A stretch of 64,000 bases of DNA from Panax quinquefolius. Taxonomy: Eukaryota; Streptophyta; Magnoliopsida; Apiales; Araliaceae. The notes beneath the pieces were generated by a model. The model made no database searches. It saw only the letters and a list, made by a program, of their open reading frames with translations, and was not told the DNA's origin. The DNA is taken from positions 12,366,625-12,430,624 of the forward strand of contig CM035171.1 of the NCBI GenBank assembly GCA_020205615.1, read 5' to 3'. A program made the translations under genes and the position numbers. Of the stretch, positions 1 through 11,345 are shown one piece after another (the stretch's first letter is position 1; the number at the start of each line of letters is the position of its first letter).

Positions 1-492
1 ATTTTGCTAAGCCTTTCTACAGGAACCAAACATTTGTGACGGCCCTAATATTGTTCAATGTAAATCAAATTGACTGTTGTGCAGTTTCAGTTTGCAACTA
101 CTGCAAAACTAATAAGGTTTTTTTGACAATAGATTAAGGTGTGATTGCACTGTGATTAAAGCTAAAATAACAAGGGTGTCAAAAAACAATAGATTTCGAA
201 TCGACATCATCAAATGTAATAGAAAACTCAAATGGTTCTTTCAATCAATTAACCGGTGAGAGCACAAGCTCAACAGCAATTGACCAGTGATTGAAACAGG
301 ACTAGGTCTATCAAACTCAGAAAATGCAAAATTAGATGAGATGCTATGGTTAAGCAGCACAGCCAAGAAGAGCAACATACAAGTATAAAGCATATATAAT
401 GTAAGCAGTGCTTAAGAACACTACAAATCTATTTGTACTAATGCCCGGAAGCATCTGAACAATCAACAATGCTTTATCACAGTTAAGCTTAC

Positions 493-3400
493 CAGTCCAA
501 ACCTTCAAATAGTCCTTCTCCTTTTATGGCAGAAGTTTTAAAAATAGCCCATTGGCGATTTTTAATCTTTTGCAACTCTAAGGCTTCGGTAACGGCAGCA
601 TCATCAAGTGCGCCAGGAAGATCCTACAAACCAGAAAATCCTATATTAAGAAATGGATCATTAGTTTGAAGGTTTTAAAGACATAAAAAACTGAAACAGA
701 AACAGTCACAATGTTATAGCCAACTATCTCCGCGTAAAGGCATGATTTTGATGTTTCCAATTTGTAAAATACAATTAATAGACATCAGGGAGTAACATGA
801 ACCTGCTTGTTTGCAAAAATAAGAACAACAGCACCTCTTAACTCTTTCTCCTGACAATAAAGCATAAAGACATTTAATTCAAATTCAGAACACACATTTC
901 AGGTTAAGTTCAAGTATATTTAAAGATAAAATCTTCCAGATTAACTGGTTCTGGTCAAATACCCAAACAAATGAACTATAACTTTAGATAGTGGTACAAC
1001 AGAAGTTAACGACACAGAAACCAATACTCTTTCCTTTTTTTATTTTGACAAGTTTATATTCAAAAGGGCGCCAAGAGGGTGCTGCCCATATTCAAACGAA
1101 GTCGCAATAAAACAGGGTAAAACCTGCGCCACCGAAGCACAAAACCTACATCATGTCCTGTGGCTAAATCCGACAAGTCAACAAATGCTATACTCAAACC
1201 AAACAACACCTTATTCTGCCAAAAAGAACAACTTTCTGATATGCACAATAGACTGCTCTATTTTATCTAAATATCTATAATTTCAATCTTCTATCCAAAG
1301 CACTAACCAAAGAAAATGGGGATCATATACCATCTAGCACGGCTCCTCTTAGGAACTTTCAACCCTTCCAAGCACACAAAATGTTAATAAGAAGCCCTGA
1401 AGTTATAAGAAAATTATACTTAAGTGCATTAATTTCATTATTTTTAACAAATCACACGCTTTTCCCTCTATACTTCTAAATAATATTACGTAATTTTTAT
1501 TATTTCTCATATCATATTCAAGATCATAACGCCAACACTTTATTATGTAAAAAAATTGTGACTTCAAATATATGATATTTTTTTTTCATTTTTTAGATGT
1601 AGTCATAATAAAAATAATAATAATAAAAAAAAGTAGTTGTTGGTATATGAAGCCCCTCTAAAATGATGTCTGCAAATGTTCATTTTGTTGAATCCCCTCC
1701 CTCCAAAAAATAAATAATAATAAACCCGCAATAAGAGTACCTCCAAGATTGCATGAAACTCCTCCTTAGCAATTAGAAGTCTGTCCGTGTCACTTGAATC
1801 CACAACATATATTATGGCTTGAGTATTTGGAAAATAGCATCTCCAATACGGCCTAGAGGAAAAAACCTATCAGCTGATCAACTTGTCAATTGAGGCAAAC
1901 TGATACTTCAGAGGTCAAATATACAATGTACAGAAGTTGAGCAGAAATGCACATGGAAAGTTAATATAACACAAAGGAAACAATTCCTACAAAGCCAAGT
2001 ATGCAAGTAAAAATTCACAATAACACAGAAACAAGGTGTAAATCTTGGATATATAATATTTCCATGTTAATAGCATCAATCAAAATAACACATACGCAGA
2101 GCACTTAAACGATGGTACACGTTTGTTCAACCAAGTTTAAGTCATCAGACAGATGATTAAAAGCTCTTTGAAAAACTATCATAAAGGAATGGAACATCAA
2201 ATAACCACCTAAAAGACTTAAGGATCGATGGCTTTTAACCCAGATAAAATTGCCATCATCTTATTAGAGAATAGTGGAAAACGATTATGAAGCATCAAAC
2301 ATGACCTGGACATAGCATATGGAATTTAAACACTAACAAAAACTTAACTAAGAAAGGACTTGCAAAACTTTCACTAACCTATAAAATTCAAATCTTGACC
2401 AAAATAAACCTCCCCAAGTATGACGTTCCATCACTATCTCAAACACATTACTGAAAATATATTGTTATGAGCTTTTTTAAGGAATCAGAAAAGCAGAAAG
2501 GAGTGGAAGGTGCATACAGCGTTATTAGCTTCATTTCAATCCCTCAGGTAAAATTTAGTTGGATTCCAACATTAATTACATGACTGAGTTCACTGAGCTT
2601 TATTGCTCCTGATGACATTATCCTTTCAAAATAAGTCCAACTGTTGGAAACTAGTCATTCAGAATTCTCAATCTATAACTAAGTTGAATATTGACCAGGG
2701 AGTCGACTATTCCAATAAAATGCACATTAATTTAGCAACCTCATGATTAATGTATGCAAGAGACAGCCAACTGGCCCAACTCCATAAATTGGTCACTATG
2801 ATATCAAAGATCAACTACCAAAACTGATAAGACCATATTAACCTAAAATTTTAGAGAGCCACTGGACATTTATAAATTTACAGCCAGATTCGCAACATAA
2901 CAAGGTATAATTTCTTTTCTCTTTTTGCTGGTGGGGGTCCTAGAGGAGTTATCTCCGTACGGATACAGAGTGTCACATAAAACAGTAAAAATCATCAAAA
3001 TGCTACACAATTTAAAATGAAAGAAAATAAGTATATTTCAAATGTTAATCAGAGAAACAGATCTACACTCTGTAAAGAGTCGAATGAAATATGGACTCCT
3101 AAACACTTTAACTGTTAAAATTGGTAAATTGTACATTGTAATAGCATATAAACAACTTCATAAAAAAAACATAAGACGTATTACATGGTAGATAAATACC
3201 CTTAAAAGTGAACCAGGCTTGGATGACAATGAGTAAGAAACAATAAATTATAATGGAAAAGTTACCTGATACTAGTCTGTCCACCTGTATATTAAAAGAA
3301 AATAGAGAGAGAGAACACTATCAGAACAGTAAAAACAAAAACAAAAACAAAACAAAAAAACCAAAAAATCATGCTGGTTACGATAGTAACATAACTCTAA

Positions 3401-6400
3401 TGTTGCACTTATAAATATTAAAATAGCAATGTGTATAAAGAAAAATGAAGGACGTCAATCGGACATGTTAGTTTTACCCAAAATCGATTTCTAAAATGAA
3501 CAATGGCGTCCCAATGGGAATTGTAAAGAAAAGTCTGGTGATTCTATTGTTGGAAATTTCTTTACAGAAGAAGATATATAAAACAAGAATTGCCTTCCTT
3601 AATATGCATGCAATCATCAAATTTGATTTTTTTTTGAGGGAATATTATAAATAGTGAATTGTCTTGATTTAACATATTGCATGATATTCTTATCAAATTT
3701 GACTACTATTGTAATATGTTAAGTCTGATAATAGTAATGCTACTGGTAACATCGTCTGAATATTCTACCTACGATAACTTCCTGTCAAATTCAAAATGAA
3801 ATAGGTTTGAGCATGAGAAAGAAAACTTGGGCCTTGAACCGTCTTATGGACCCAAATAAAAAAAAACTTTAACATGGATTCAAGTAATGACTTTTTAACT
3901 TGTACGTACAGTCAAACCCTAATGTGGAGGATGATTTAGTGTTCAATGATGCTGAATTGATGTATCTTGATGAGCCATCTACAACTGAAGCTGAAGAACC
4001 AATGAGAAACATGAGACAAAATGCAAGATCAAAGAAAATTTTGGATGCTTTAAGTTCAGAACCAGGTTTTGAAGCTGAAAAAACTAATTCACAGGAGATG
4101 GTAGAAGAGATTGGTTCTTATCAGTTTGATGAAGAAAAGTCGCAAGAGTTTGCATGATGCTTACTATGACATCTAGATGATGCGGTACGGAATAAGAAAT
4201 TCAAGAAGTTTATTATTAATTGTGTATTGTTATTTAGATATAAATGTCAAGTTATTAATCAAATTATTTAGATTATTAATTTTGTATTGTTATTTAGAGA
4301 TAAATGTTGATTTATTAATGAAATTATTTAGTAGGATATTATAGTAGTAGCTTTTCATTAGGAAAGTTTTAATTGTAGTAGTAGATTTCAATTAAGAGAG
4401 TTTATTATAGTAATAGATTTTAGTTAGCAAATTGTTTCTTTTCTAGATTAGAGTTTTTACTTAGTTCCCAAGTATTGGGTTTTCTATATAAGCATTGTAA
4501 TACTTAATTATTTTTAGATTATTGAATGAATTGATTTGAGAATAAAGTTGTGTGTTTTTGTGTATTCCTTTACTGATTTTTTGCGGAGATAGGTATACCT
4601 TATTCCTTCTTCCTACCCCATCCTACATCATTATGGTATCAAGAGCAAAAATTCTTAATATTTTTTTATTTCACCCAATTCCTTCCTACTCTATTTTTCT
4701 AGACTCCATCAAATTGTCGAAGTTCGCAAGAGAATCGTCGTCGTAGTCTTTATTTATCCCGGGAAAAAAATCAATGTTACTATTCATAGCTACAAACTTA
4801 GAAAGTTCTGCCTTTCTTCTGCCAAATTACAGTTTAGTACCCCTAGGTTTCTAAAATTCTCAACTCAGCCCCTCAAAGTTTCTAAAAATTTCAATTCAAC
4901 CCCTAAAGATTTTGAAATATTCAATTTTGCCCCAAAGTTTTTGAATTGTTCAATTTAACACCAAAATTTTCAATTAAACCCTTCTACAAATATACAATAT
5001 CTTCGAGGTTTGAGCAGCGAACTTTTGTCATATACGAGCAACTTACAAGGTCTTATGTCCCGTATAATGCCGAGCACAAAAAAATGTTCATCCTAATCGT
5101 GTTTGTTCAACTAAAGTGACGCGTTCACAAGAGGAGACCCGTAAAATAAATTCTTACAAGACAATTGATGAATGTCTCACAATACTTAAACGAATCAATA
5201 ACCAATATGAAATTAGTGAGAATAAAGAAGAGCAAGTACTCTCACATATTGATGTTTGTGAGAAACATAAAGCAAAAGTTAAGTGTGTTAAACAATTTGC
5301 AAATTCAGAGATGGATTGTAGTAAGAAAATTAAAGTTAAATTTGATTCCAAATGCGAAAACATCAAGGAAGATAAAGGTGAGATCAACCATGTTTATTAT
5401 CTCTTTCCGTTGATACATTCGAGTCCCAAGCAATAAAAATTTCTATATTATGTCATTATTATTCCCGAAAATTGTGCTCATGACATTAAAATATTGGATG
5501 CGACTGTTTTGTTGGAAGGCATCTCTCGAACTGCGGTTTATTATTCTACAATATTTCAAAACTCGTGGACGAGTTTTTTTCAAAGGCAAGGAGAATGATG
5601 TTGTAACACCCCAGTCCCATATTAAAAAATATGAGAAAAATTTGTCTATGTATAAAGAATTAAATTACTAATAATAGTACCTTCAGTTATGAACTTTTGA
5701 GTGAGCATGTGGTGGACTAAAATGACCCAATAAGATACTATTGGGTCAGTGGAATAAGGACTTATTTTGATGAATTTGATTGATTTGGACTTGGGATTTA
5801 ATCCAAGTTGTTTTATATAGGTATCGTATTAGACACTTGAAAGCTTTCGGTCAGTCATCCGTCCGACGGTTGCGCATGTGGGGACACGGGTTTACCGATA
5901 TTATCCCATAATAGCTAGAGAGTTAAAGATCTATGGACTGTGTGTGATCAGTTAAATTTAAGTTGGGGAGTTTGTAACACTCCAATCCACATCGAAAGAT
6001 ATGAGAAAAATTTATTTGTGTGCAAAGAATTAAATTACTAACAATAGTACCTTCATTATGACCTTTTGGGTGAGCTTGTGGTGGACTAAGATGGTCCAAA
6101 AAAATATTATTGGGCCAATGGTTTAAGGCCTTATTTTGATAGATTTGATTTGATTCGAACTTAGAATTTGACTCAAGATTTGTTCCGAACTCTGGATTTG
6201 ACCAGAGGTTTTTAAGATGCGGTACGGAAAAAGAAATTCAAGAAATTTGTTATTAATTTTGTATTGTTATTTAAAGATAAATGAGTTATTAATGAAATTA
6301 TTTAGATTATTAACTTTGTATTGTTATTTAGAGATAAATGTTGAGTTATTAATGAAATTATTTAGTAGATATTATAGTAGTAGCTTTTCATTAGAAGAGT

Positions 6401-8086
6401 CTTAATTGTAGTAGTAGATTTCAATTAAGAGAGTTTATTATAGTAGTAGATTTTAGTTAGCAGATTGTTTTCATTTCTAGATTAGAGTTTTTACTTAGTC
6501 CCCAAGTATTGGGTTTTTATATAAGCATTGTAATACTTCATTATTTTTAAATTATTGAATGAATTGATTTGAGATTTAAGTTATAACACCATAGTCCCAC
6601 ATCGAAAGATATGGAGAAAAATTGTCTATATATAAGGAATTAAGTTACTAACAATAGTACCTTCAATCACGACCTTTTGTGTGAGTCTGTGGTGGGCTAA
6701 AATGACCCAATAAGATACTATTGGACTAGTAATTTAAGACCTTGTTTGGATGGATTTGATTTGATTCGATTCAGACTTGGGATTTGACCCGAGATTTGTT
6801 CCGGACTCAAAATTTGATTCGGATTGTTTCATATGGTATCAGAGCAAGGTTCTCTAAATCTCGGGTCGGGTCATTCGATCGTGTTGTCGGAGGTAGGGAC
6901 ACGAAAGCTGGTGGTATTATCCCACAATAGAGAGAAGGAGGTCCGAAGGTGGGGACACGAAGCCAACCGGTATTATCACACAATGGCTAGAGAGGCAAAG
7001 ATCTATGGATCATGCGTGTGATCGATTCTGACTGGGACATCAGAAATTTAAGTGGGGCAGTTTGTAATACTCCAGTATTAAGTTACTAACAATAGAACCT
7101 TCAGTCATGACCTTTTGGGTGAGCCTGTAGTGGGCTAAGATAACCCAAGAAGATATTATTGGGCTAGAAATTTAAGGCCTTGTTTGGATGTATTTAATTC
7201 GATTTGGACTTGGGATTTGACCCGAGATTTGTTCCGAACTCGGGATTTGACCCGGATTGTTTCAAAAGTTGTGTTTTTGTGTGTTTCTTTACCGATTCTC
7301 TACGGAGATAGATATACTTTATTCATTCTTCCTACTCCGTCCTACATCACTAGAGATACCCTTACTACACCCTAGGATAATGTTTAAGAGTAGGTAAGTA
7401 AAATAGAGTACATCATATATACACTTCATGATTAGATATTTATATATTATTTGACAAAACATAACTGGACTAGCTTACATGAAATTCATACTAATATTCA
7501 TAAACTAACAATTAAATATTTGAGTTTCTTGAATATTAAATATTTTTTCTCCAACAAGACATAAAAATCATTAAATACTTGATTACGAAACATACCCAGA
7601 TCCCATACTTGAAACTTTATGTTGTTATATTGCACAGTTTCCACGTTAAACCCAATTGCTGCATAAAAGCAATATAAATGTATCAAGTCACAAGCCAACT
7701 AAAACAGAAGTGATCAGTGCCCTTTTTTTCTATTTCAATCTAGTAAGAAACTAATTGAACACTCGGGTATATTAGTAGTAACCTATGATCCAGAAATTTT
7801 ATTTTCCTCCGTAAAAAATAAAGATATAACCAAAGAAAGAGCACCAACTTGGGATTGTTGAGACAACTTCGCCCATCTGAAGCCGATCTGATTAAAAGGT
7901 AAGCAAAATAGTAACTTATCAAAAATATTGAATAAAACTCGGAACATAATAAAGGCTAACAATGGAAAATCGAAGAAGCATACAGAGAATAGTGGTTTTT
8001 CCGGCATTGTCGAGGCCGAGAACGAGGATCCGAGCTTCTTTATTACCAAATAGCGAAGAGAACAATCGCGTAAACGCTATACCCAT
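493..8086 (-). CDS. ARL1: ARF-like GTPase ARL1 (3' end off window)
   Basis: Small Ras-superfamily GTPase of the ARF/ARL family. ARL1 acts at the trans-Golgi, where it recruits GRIP-domain golgins and controls vesicle traffic. The minus-strand coding exons I can splice are 8086-7984, 7887-7849, 7658-7596, 3284-3266 (19 nt), 1852-1741, 850-803 and 623-493. All introns are GT-AG, the phases agree, and together they give about 171 of the expected ~182 residues. Seen: Gly2 for myristoylation, P-loop GLDNAGKT, switch I PTIGFNVE, G3 WDLGGQ (split by the intron before the micro-exon), G4 NKQD (split by an intron), and G5 SAIKGEG. The last exon (Trp, then a ~10-residue tail) is not in 1-492, so that stretch is intron and the 3' end lies left of the window. 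Residues fit ARL1 better than ARF1. No lesion is seen, so the gene is probably functional despite the transposon-filled third intron. Confidence 0.94.
3900..4157 (+). CDS. Unassigned acidic ORF or orphan exon inside ARL1 intron 3
   Basis: An open frame of about 85 codons runs antisense to ARL1 and is preceded by an acceptor-like GTACGTACAG. The product is strongly acidic (many Asp and Glu) and ends with a TGA 20 bp before the CTAGA target site of the neighbouring LTR element. Codon choice looks protein-like, unlike the surrounding intron. I recognise no domain. It could be the last exon of a captured or broken gene, or a transposase tail, or chance. No upstream exon was recognised. Confidence 0.3.
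   Translation: MYVQSNPNVEDDLVFNDAELMYLDEPSTTEAEEPMRNMRQNARSKKILDALSSEPGFEAEKTNSQEMVEEIGSYQFDEEKSQEFA
4178..4630 (+). repeat. Left LTR of the ARL1-intron element
   Basis: 453 bp, bounded by the inverted pentamers TGATG and CATCA. It contains a TATA-like TCTATATAAG near 4484, and the PBS lies 3 bp after its end. Its partner is the interrupted LTR 5596-7349, with which it shares the GATGCGGTACGG start and the same 3' end. Confidence 0.88.
5116..5436 (+). CDS. Unassigned Lys/Glu-rich ORF in the internal region of the non-autonomous element
   Basis: About 100 codons, rich in Lys, Glu and Asn, with regularly spaced hydrophobic residues that suggest a helical or coiled product, and five or so cysteines without a knuckle spacing. 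I see no gag, protease or RT motif. It may be a remnant of gag, a captured fragment, or chance. The following 5450-5580 frame ends just before the purine tract, as the tail of a pol gene would. Confidence 0.25.
   Translation: MTRSQEETRKINSYKTIDECLTILKRINNQYEISENKEEQVLSHIDVCEKHKAKVKCVKQFANSEMDCSKKIKVKFDSKCENIKEDKGEINHVYYLFPLIHSSPKQ
5602..6214 (+). mobile_element. TRIM element 1 inside the right LTR
   Basis: Terminal-repeat retrotransposon in miniature. LTR-like copies lie at 5602-5815 and 5973-6214, both starting TGTAACACYCC. A damaged PBS sits at about 5818 and a purine tract (AAGTTGGGGAG) immediately precedes the second copy. The target duplication is TGATG at 5596-5600 and AGATG at 6215-6219 (one mismatch). 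It carries no coding capacity. It landed 5 bp into the right LTR of the older element. Confidence 0.82.
6583..7264 (+). mobile_element. TRIM element 2 inside the right LTR
   Basis: Same family as TRIM 1. LTRs lie at 6583-6831 and 7063-7264 (the second lacks about 40 bp near its start). The PBS TGGTATCAGAGC is perfect at 6834-6845 and the purine tract AAGTGGGGCAG is at about 7050-7060. AAGTT flanks both sides (6578-6582 and 7266-7270, with one extra A on the right). The first two bases have drifted from TG to AT. It is non-coding. Confidence 0.85.
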
Positions 8087-8430
8087 TTGACTTGTTGCTA
8101 TATGAACGAATGATTCGCAAATTGAATTGAATTTGAATACAGATCAGATCTGTAGAGAGCAGAACCCTAATCCTGACCCTCCCTATAAAATCCAAATAAT
8201 GTCTTACAATTCGTGAATATATAGGGAGGGTAGAGTAATCATATGCATGCGAGTGATTACATAGTTATAATTGTATATATATAGAGAGAGAGAGTACGGA
8301 ATTACGTACCTGAGAGTGAGAGAACTCAGAGAAGGAGAGATTCTGCTTGTGAATTTAGATTTGTAAATTTGGTGGTTAATTCTTAATTAGAAGAAAAGTG
8401 TAGGCTTAGTAGCATCAGAATTCAGAAGTC
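8087..8430 (-). promoter_or_regulatory. ARL1 5' leader with a probable leader intron
   Basis: Upstream of the ARL1 start, reading the minus strand, a CT-rich leader ends in CTCAG/GTACGT (donor at 8309) and a CTACAG acceptor falls at 8150. This would make a 160-bp intron in the 5' UTR, with a second leader exon of about 60 nt (8149-8087) before the ATG. A (TA)n(GA)n microsatellite at about 8274-8294 lies inside this intron. The splice sites are inferred from consensus only, and the transcription start is not determined. Confidence 0.45.
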
Positions 8431-9307
8431 AGCAGTCTGGCAGTCTTATTATTCTTCCGTCCATCCTAGAGTGGAAAAGAAATAAGTACTTATAATCCAT
8501 TAAAATATTTTTAAGAAATTAATATTTTCATAATATTTTTTTTCATAAAACGTCGTAAAAATATCATTTTTTATTATAAATTTATTAGTTTTCTTTTTTA
8601 TATTTCAAATGAGGTGAAGAATATGTAGACATACAAATATTTTAATATTATTTATATTTTTCCTGAACCCCCCATTTTTTTAGGGATTATAAATTCTCAT
8701 AGCAATTGTGTATTACATATTGTAGATATTACATCAATATATCATGAACGGTTTTTTAGGTTATGAACTAAGTAATCCGTCATCGTAAATTTCGGGATAG
8801 TTATAGCGACGGTATAATCTAAAAACCGTTATTACAAAATGGCCCGCCAGAAATATATATATTTTTTCCTAATTATAATATCAATAAACTTACATTAATA
8901 GTGAAAAATTACGATAATTAATCACACTAACTTAATTGGGCATACTGAAAATTGATATGACCCAATAAGATGAGATGCTCCATTACCAAAAATTTATCTT
9001 GGATATTCCATCCATTTTACTGAAAGAGTTTTGCTTGTCAATTTTTTATGAGAAAATAGTAAAATATAAAATGATATAATGTATTTAAATAATTTTTGAT
9101 ACTCTGTAAAATATGTAATACAAAGTATAATGTCAATATTACTTAACTAATAATTTATATTTTTAGAGGTAAATATAAAATAAAAATATATCCTTAATAT
9201 TAAGAGACTATTTACATGGGATTAATGAAAATATGAAATATTAAATTGTGGGTGAAATCGAACTACACCCTACCTTAGGGCAAATAGAGTTTTACTTGAT
9301 TATTAAA
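8431..9307. other. Intergenic, AT-rich
   Basis: No gene is seen. A GC-richer patch at about 8745-8860 with GCGACGG and ACCGTTATTA motifs resembles the subterminal part of a CACTA-like DNA transposon, but no ends were found. Confidence 0.4.
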
Positions 9308-9493
9308 GAGTAATGTTACAGACACAAACTATTTTACAAACATTTTATACTGTAAATGTGTCATACTCCACCTTAACATATTGATATTGATTAACAAATT
9401 GTTTAATATAAATCTTCTTTTTGCATAAAAAAAGTTCGGCGCATATATGTTACATTAATTTGTAAAATATAGTTTGTGTATGTAATATTATTC
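9308..9493. mobile_element. Mutator-type MITE with a 9-bp TSD
   Basis: 186 bp with ~33-bp terminal inverted repeats: the left starts GAGTAATGTTACA and the complement of the right starts GAATAATATTACA, and both continue with ACACAAACTAT and TTTTACAAA. The flanks are a perfect ATTATTAAA duplication (9299-9307 and 9494-9502). A 9-bp duplication and G-starting TIRs are typical of Mutator-like elements. There is no transposase. Confidence 0.88.
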
Positions 9494-9842
9494 ATTATTA
9501 AAAGCAATATTTTAATTAGGATTTTTCTTACAAGAAACCCCCAAACTGTGGGTGTGTTTTTAAATCTTTATTACAACATTTATAAAATTATGGACTACAA
9601 CATAGAATTTTTACAACCGTATATACTGTTTTATCAACCGACAAAAAATAGAGTTGTCTTAGGTGCCTTTGCCAAAGCCCTCTCTCTCTATCTTTCTCTC
9701 TCTTCCTGTATTTTGAGACCAACATATACCTGCATGGAGATGAACTTAAATCATTGTAATTGGTAACCCCATATACTATCAAAAACAAGCCGCCCAATGA
9801 TGTATTTTTAAACGTTGTAATTGAGCATGTGTAGTGTGAAAA
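9494..9842. other. Intergenic spacer
   Basis: AT-rich. A (TC)n-like run lies at 9679-9702. No gene is recognised. If the GMC gene once had a final short exon for its C-terminus it should be here or further left, but I do not see it. Confidence 0.4.
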
Positions 9843-11345
9843 TTACCTGCCTAACATCGTAAGAGTAGCCTGAGGGTTGGTTCCTGGTGAGACTACAAAT
9901 GTGGAACCATCAACAATACGTAATGCATCAATACCAATTACTCTAAAATCACAGTCAATCACTTTGTGCACCAAACATCCACCATGGTAATGGTACATTG
10001 TGGCCAATGTCGTTCGACAAAATCCTTCCATCATCGGTCCATAGCCGGACAAGTTTGAAGCCCCAGAAAATTGAATGCTCATCATCTTTCCAATATAGCG
10101 CACAGCATTGACACATTGAGATAGGTCAATCGGGTTAGCAAAATAATTGAATCCAACTATACACTAACGGTCACATTTCTTGGCGATACTAGCCTTAGTG
10201 AACCAGTTGACAGGGGCCTTGAGATCTTAGAAATAATAGTTGCCACACAGATTTAAGGGAGAGTGTGGCTGTATGCATGGTTATGGGAAAAATATAGGGC
10301 TTACAGGAGAAAAAAATGGTACAACACGGGATATAGAAGAAAAAAAATGCAAGAGCGCCAACCACACAAGCCCCAACATTTGGCAAAGGAAATGGGGGCA
10401 CAAGGCTAATGCTATTGCGCGGATTATGGGAACAAGAATTGGCCAACGAAAGGCTGGTGGTGGACAACCGGCTCAAAGATGATAAATACGGCCTCGGCCC
10501 AACCCCACTTACTAACATAAGTTGAGTACTGCTGCCCAAAGTCCCTGCACTTAAAATGATTTCTCCCTTTTTATCAACTCCGACTAGATGAGACTTCCCG
10601 GTTGAATCATGGTAAATGACTCCTACTGCAGATATATCTGCAACAGAAACGTAGAGTGGTAAATACAAATCCATATGAACATATGAGAATTAAAGATTCA
10701 TCCGTATGCAACAATTGAGTCATCGTTCTTGACCCACACAGACCGCCTAAAAGTGGGTTCTGATCACACTTGAGGAACAAAAAACTAGACATTTAGCGAA
10801 TTTAATTACCTGATGATAACAACAAATTTTAAGTTACTGGTGTAATTAATATTGGATCGTAACAATGCTTCCTTCACTGAAGATTGCCAAGAATTTAAAT
10901 GATCCGGGCAAAATACAATGGCCTCTTCCACCCACTTGAACGCCCTTTCAACAATTGGCATGTCCAAATTTATGCCTGAACTTTTATATTAGTCTTCATC
11001 AGCTCTAGAATAAATGCCAAAATTTATCATGCTACTACCGCCTGAGTCTCCTCTCCTTACGTTTGATATGCAGTCATCTGATGTGAAAGCTTGAGCAGGT
11101 GAGTCCTTATCGTCTGTTTCTAATACATTGTTTAACAATCTTTCTTCATGTATTACATTAGGATTTTTATGCGCAACAGCACCCCTTTCAACAAGTAGAA
11201 CAGAGTAATTTTCCGATAAAGTGGCAGCTAAAGGGCGACCTGCTGTGCCCCTCCAACCACCATGTAATCATACTCTTCTTTAGGGGCGAATATAATCCTG
11301 TGGCGTCAGATACAAATTTTAGGTAATTTAAGTCTGCACTTTACA
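9843..11345 (-). pseudogene. GMC oxidoreductase (mandelonitrile lyase/HOTHEAD-like) pseudogene
   Basis: Remains of a flavin-dependent glucose-methanol-choline oxidoreductase of the plant (R)-mandelonitrile lyase/HOTHEAD group. On the minus strand, from about 11345, there is the N-terminal strand and FAD-binding VVGG region, then the ATLSENYSVLLVERG stretch, the DKDSPAQAFTS and GGSSMIN regions and SRADED. After a gap come ILSAGTLGS and SGVGP (about 10600-10520) and a C-terminal block (10245-9843) with YHYHGGC (active-site His), IDALR-VDGSTF and PGTNPQAT. Lesions: a one-base loss in the glycine-rich FAD loop near 11255, an in-frame TAA at 10989-10991, further frame changes near 10500 and 10165, and loss of the segment between the two halves. 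The LGR codon before GT at 9843 coincides with an intron position usual in the family. It is clearly non-functional. Confidence 0.88.

Larger units (their letters stand above)
4178..7349 (+). mobile_element. Non-autonomous LTR retrotransposon, TSD CTAGA, carrying two TRIM insertions
   Basis: The left LTR is 4178-4630, starting TGATG and ending CATCA. It is followed by a primer-binding site close to TGGTATCAGAGC (4634-4646), a ~950-bp internal region, a purine tract (5583-5595) and a right LTR now in three pieces: 5596-5600, 6215-6582 and 7266-7349. The two flanks are a perfect CTAGA duplication (4173-4177 and 7350-7354). Removing the two TRIMs restores an LTR that aligns with the left one end to end. 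The internal region has no gag or pol domain. Its last bases before the purine tract resemble the end of a gypsy pol frame, so it is probably a deletion derivative of a Ty3/gypsy element. It lies in intron 3 of ARL1, opposite to the gene's direction. Confidence 0.9.

Noticed and set aside
1060..1803. Minus-strand open frames in the ARL1 gene
   Set aside because: The 1603-1803 frame only overlaps exon 5 and runs on into the intron; the 1060-1248 frame lies wholly in an intron. The spliced model explains the coding part.
8745..8860. CACTA transposon
   Set aside because: Only GCGACGG-like motifs are seen; no CACTA ends or 3-bp duplication.
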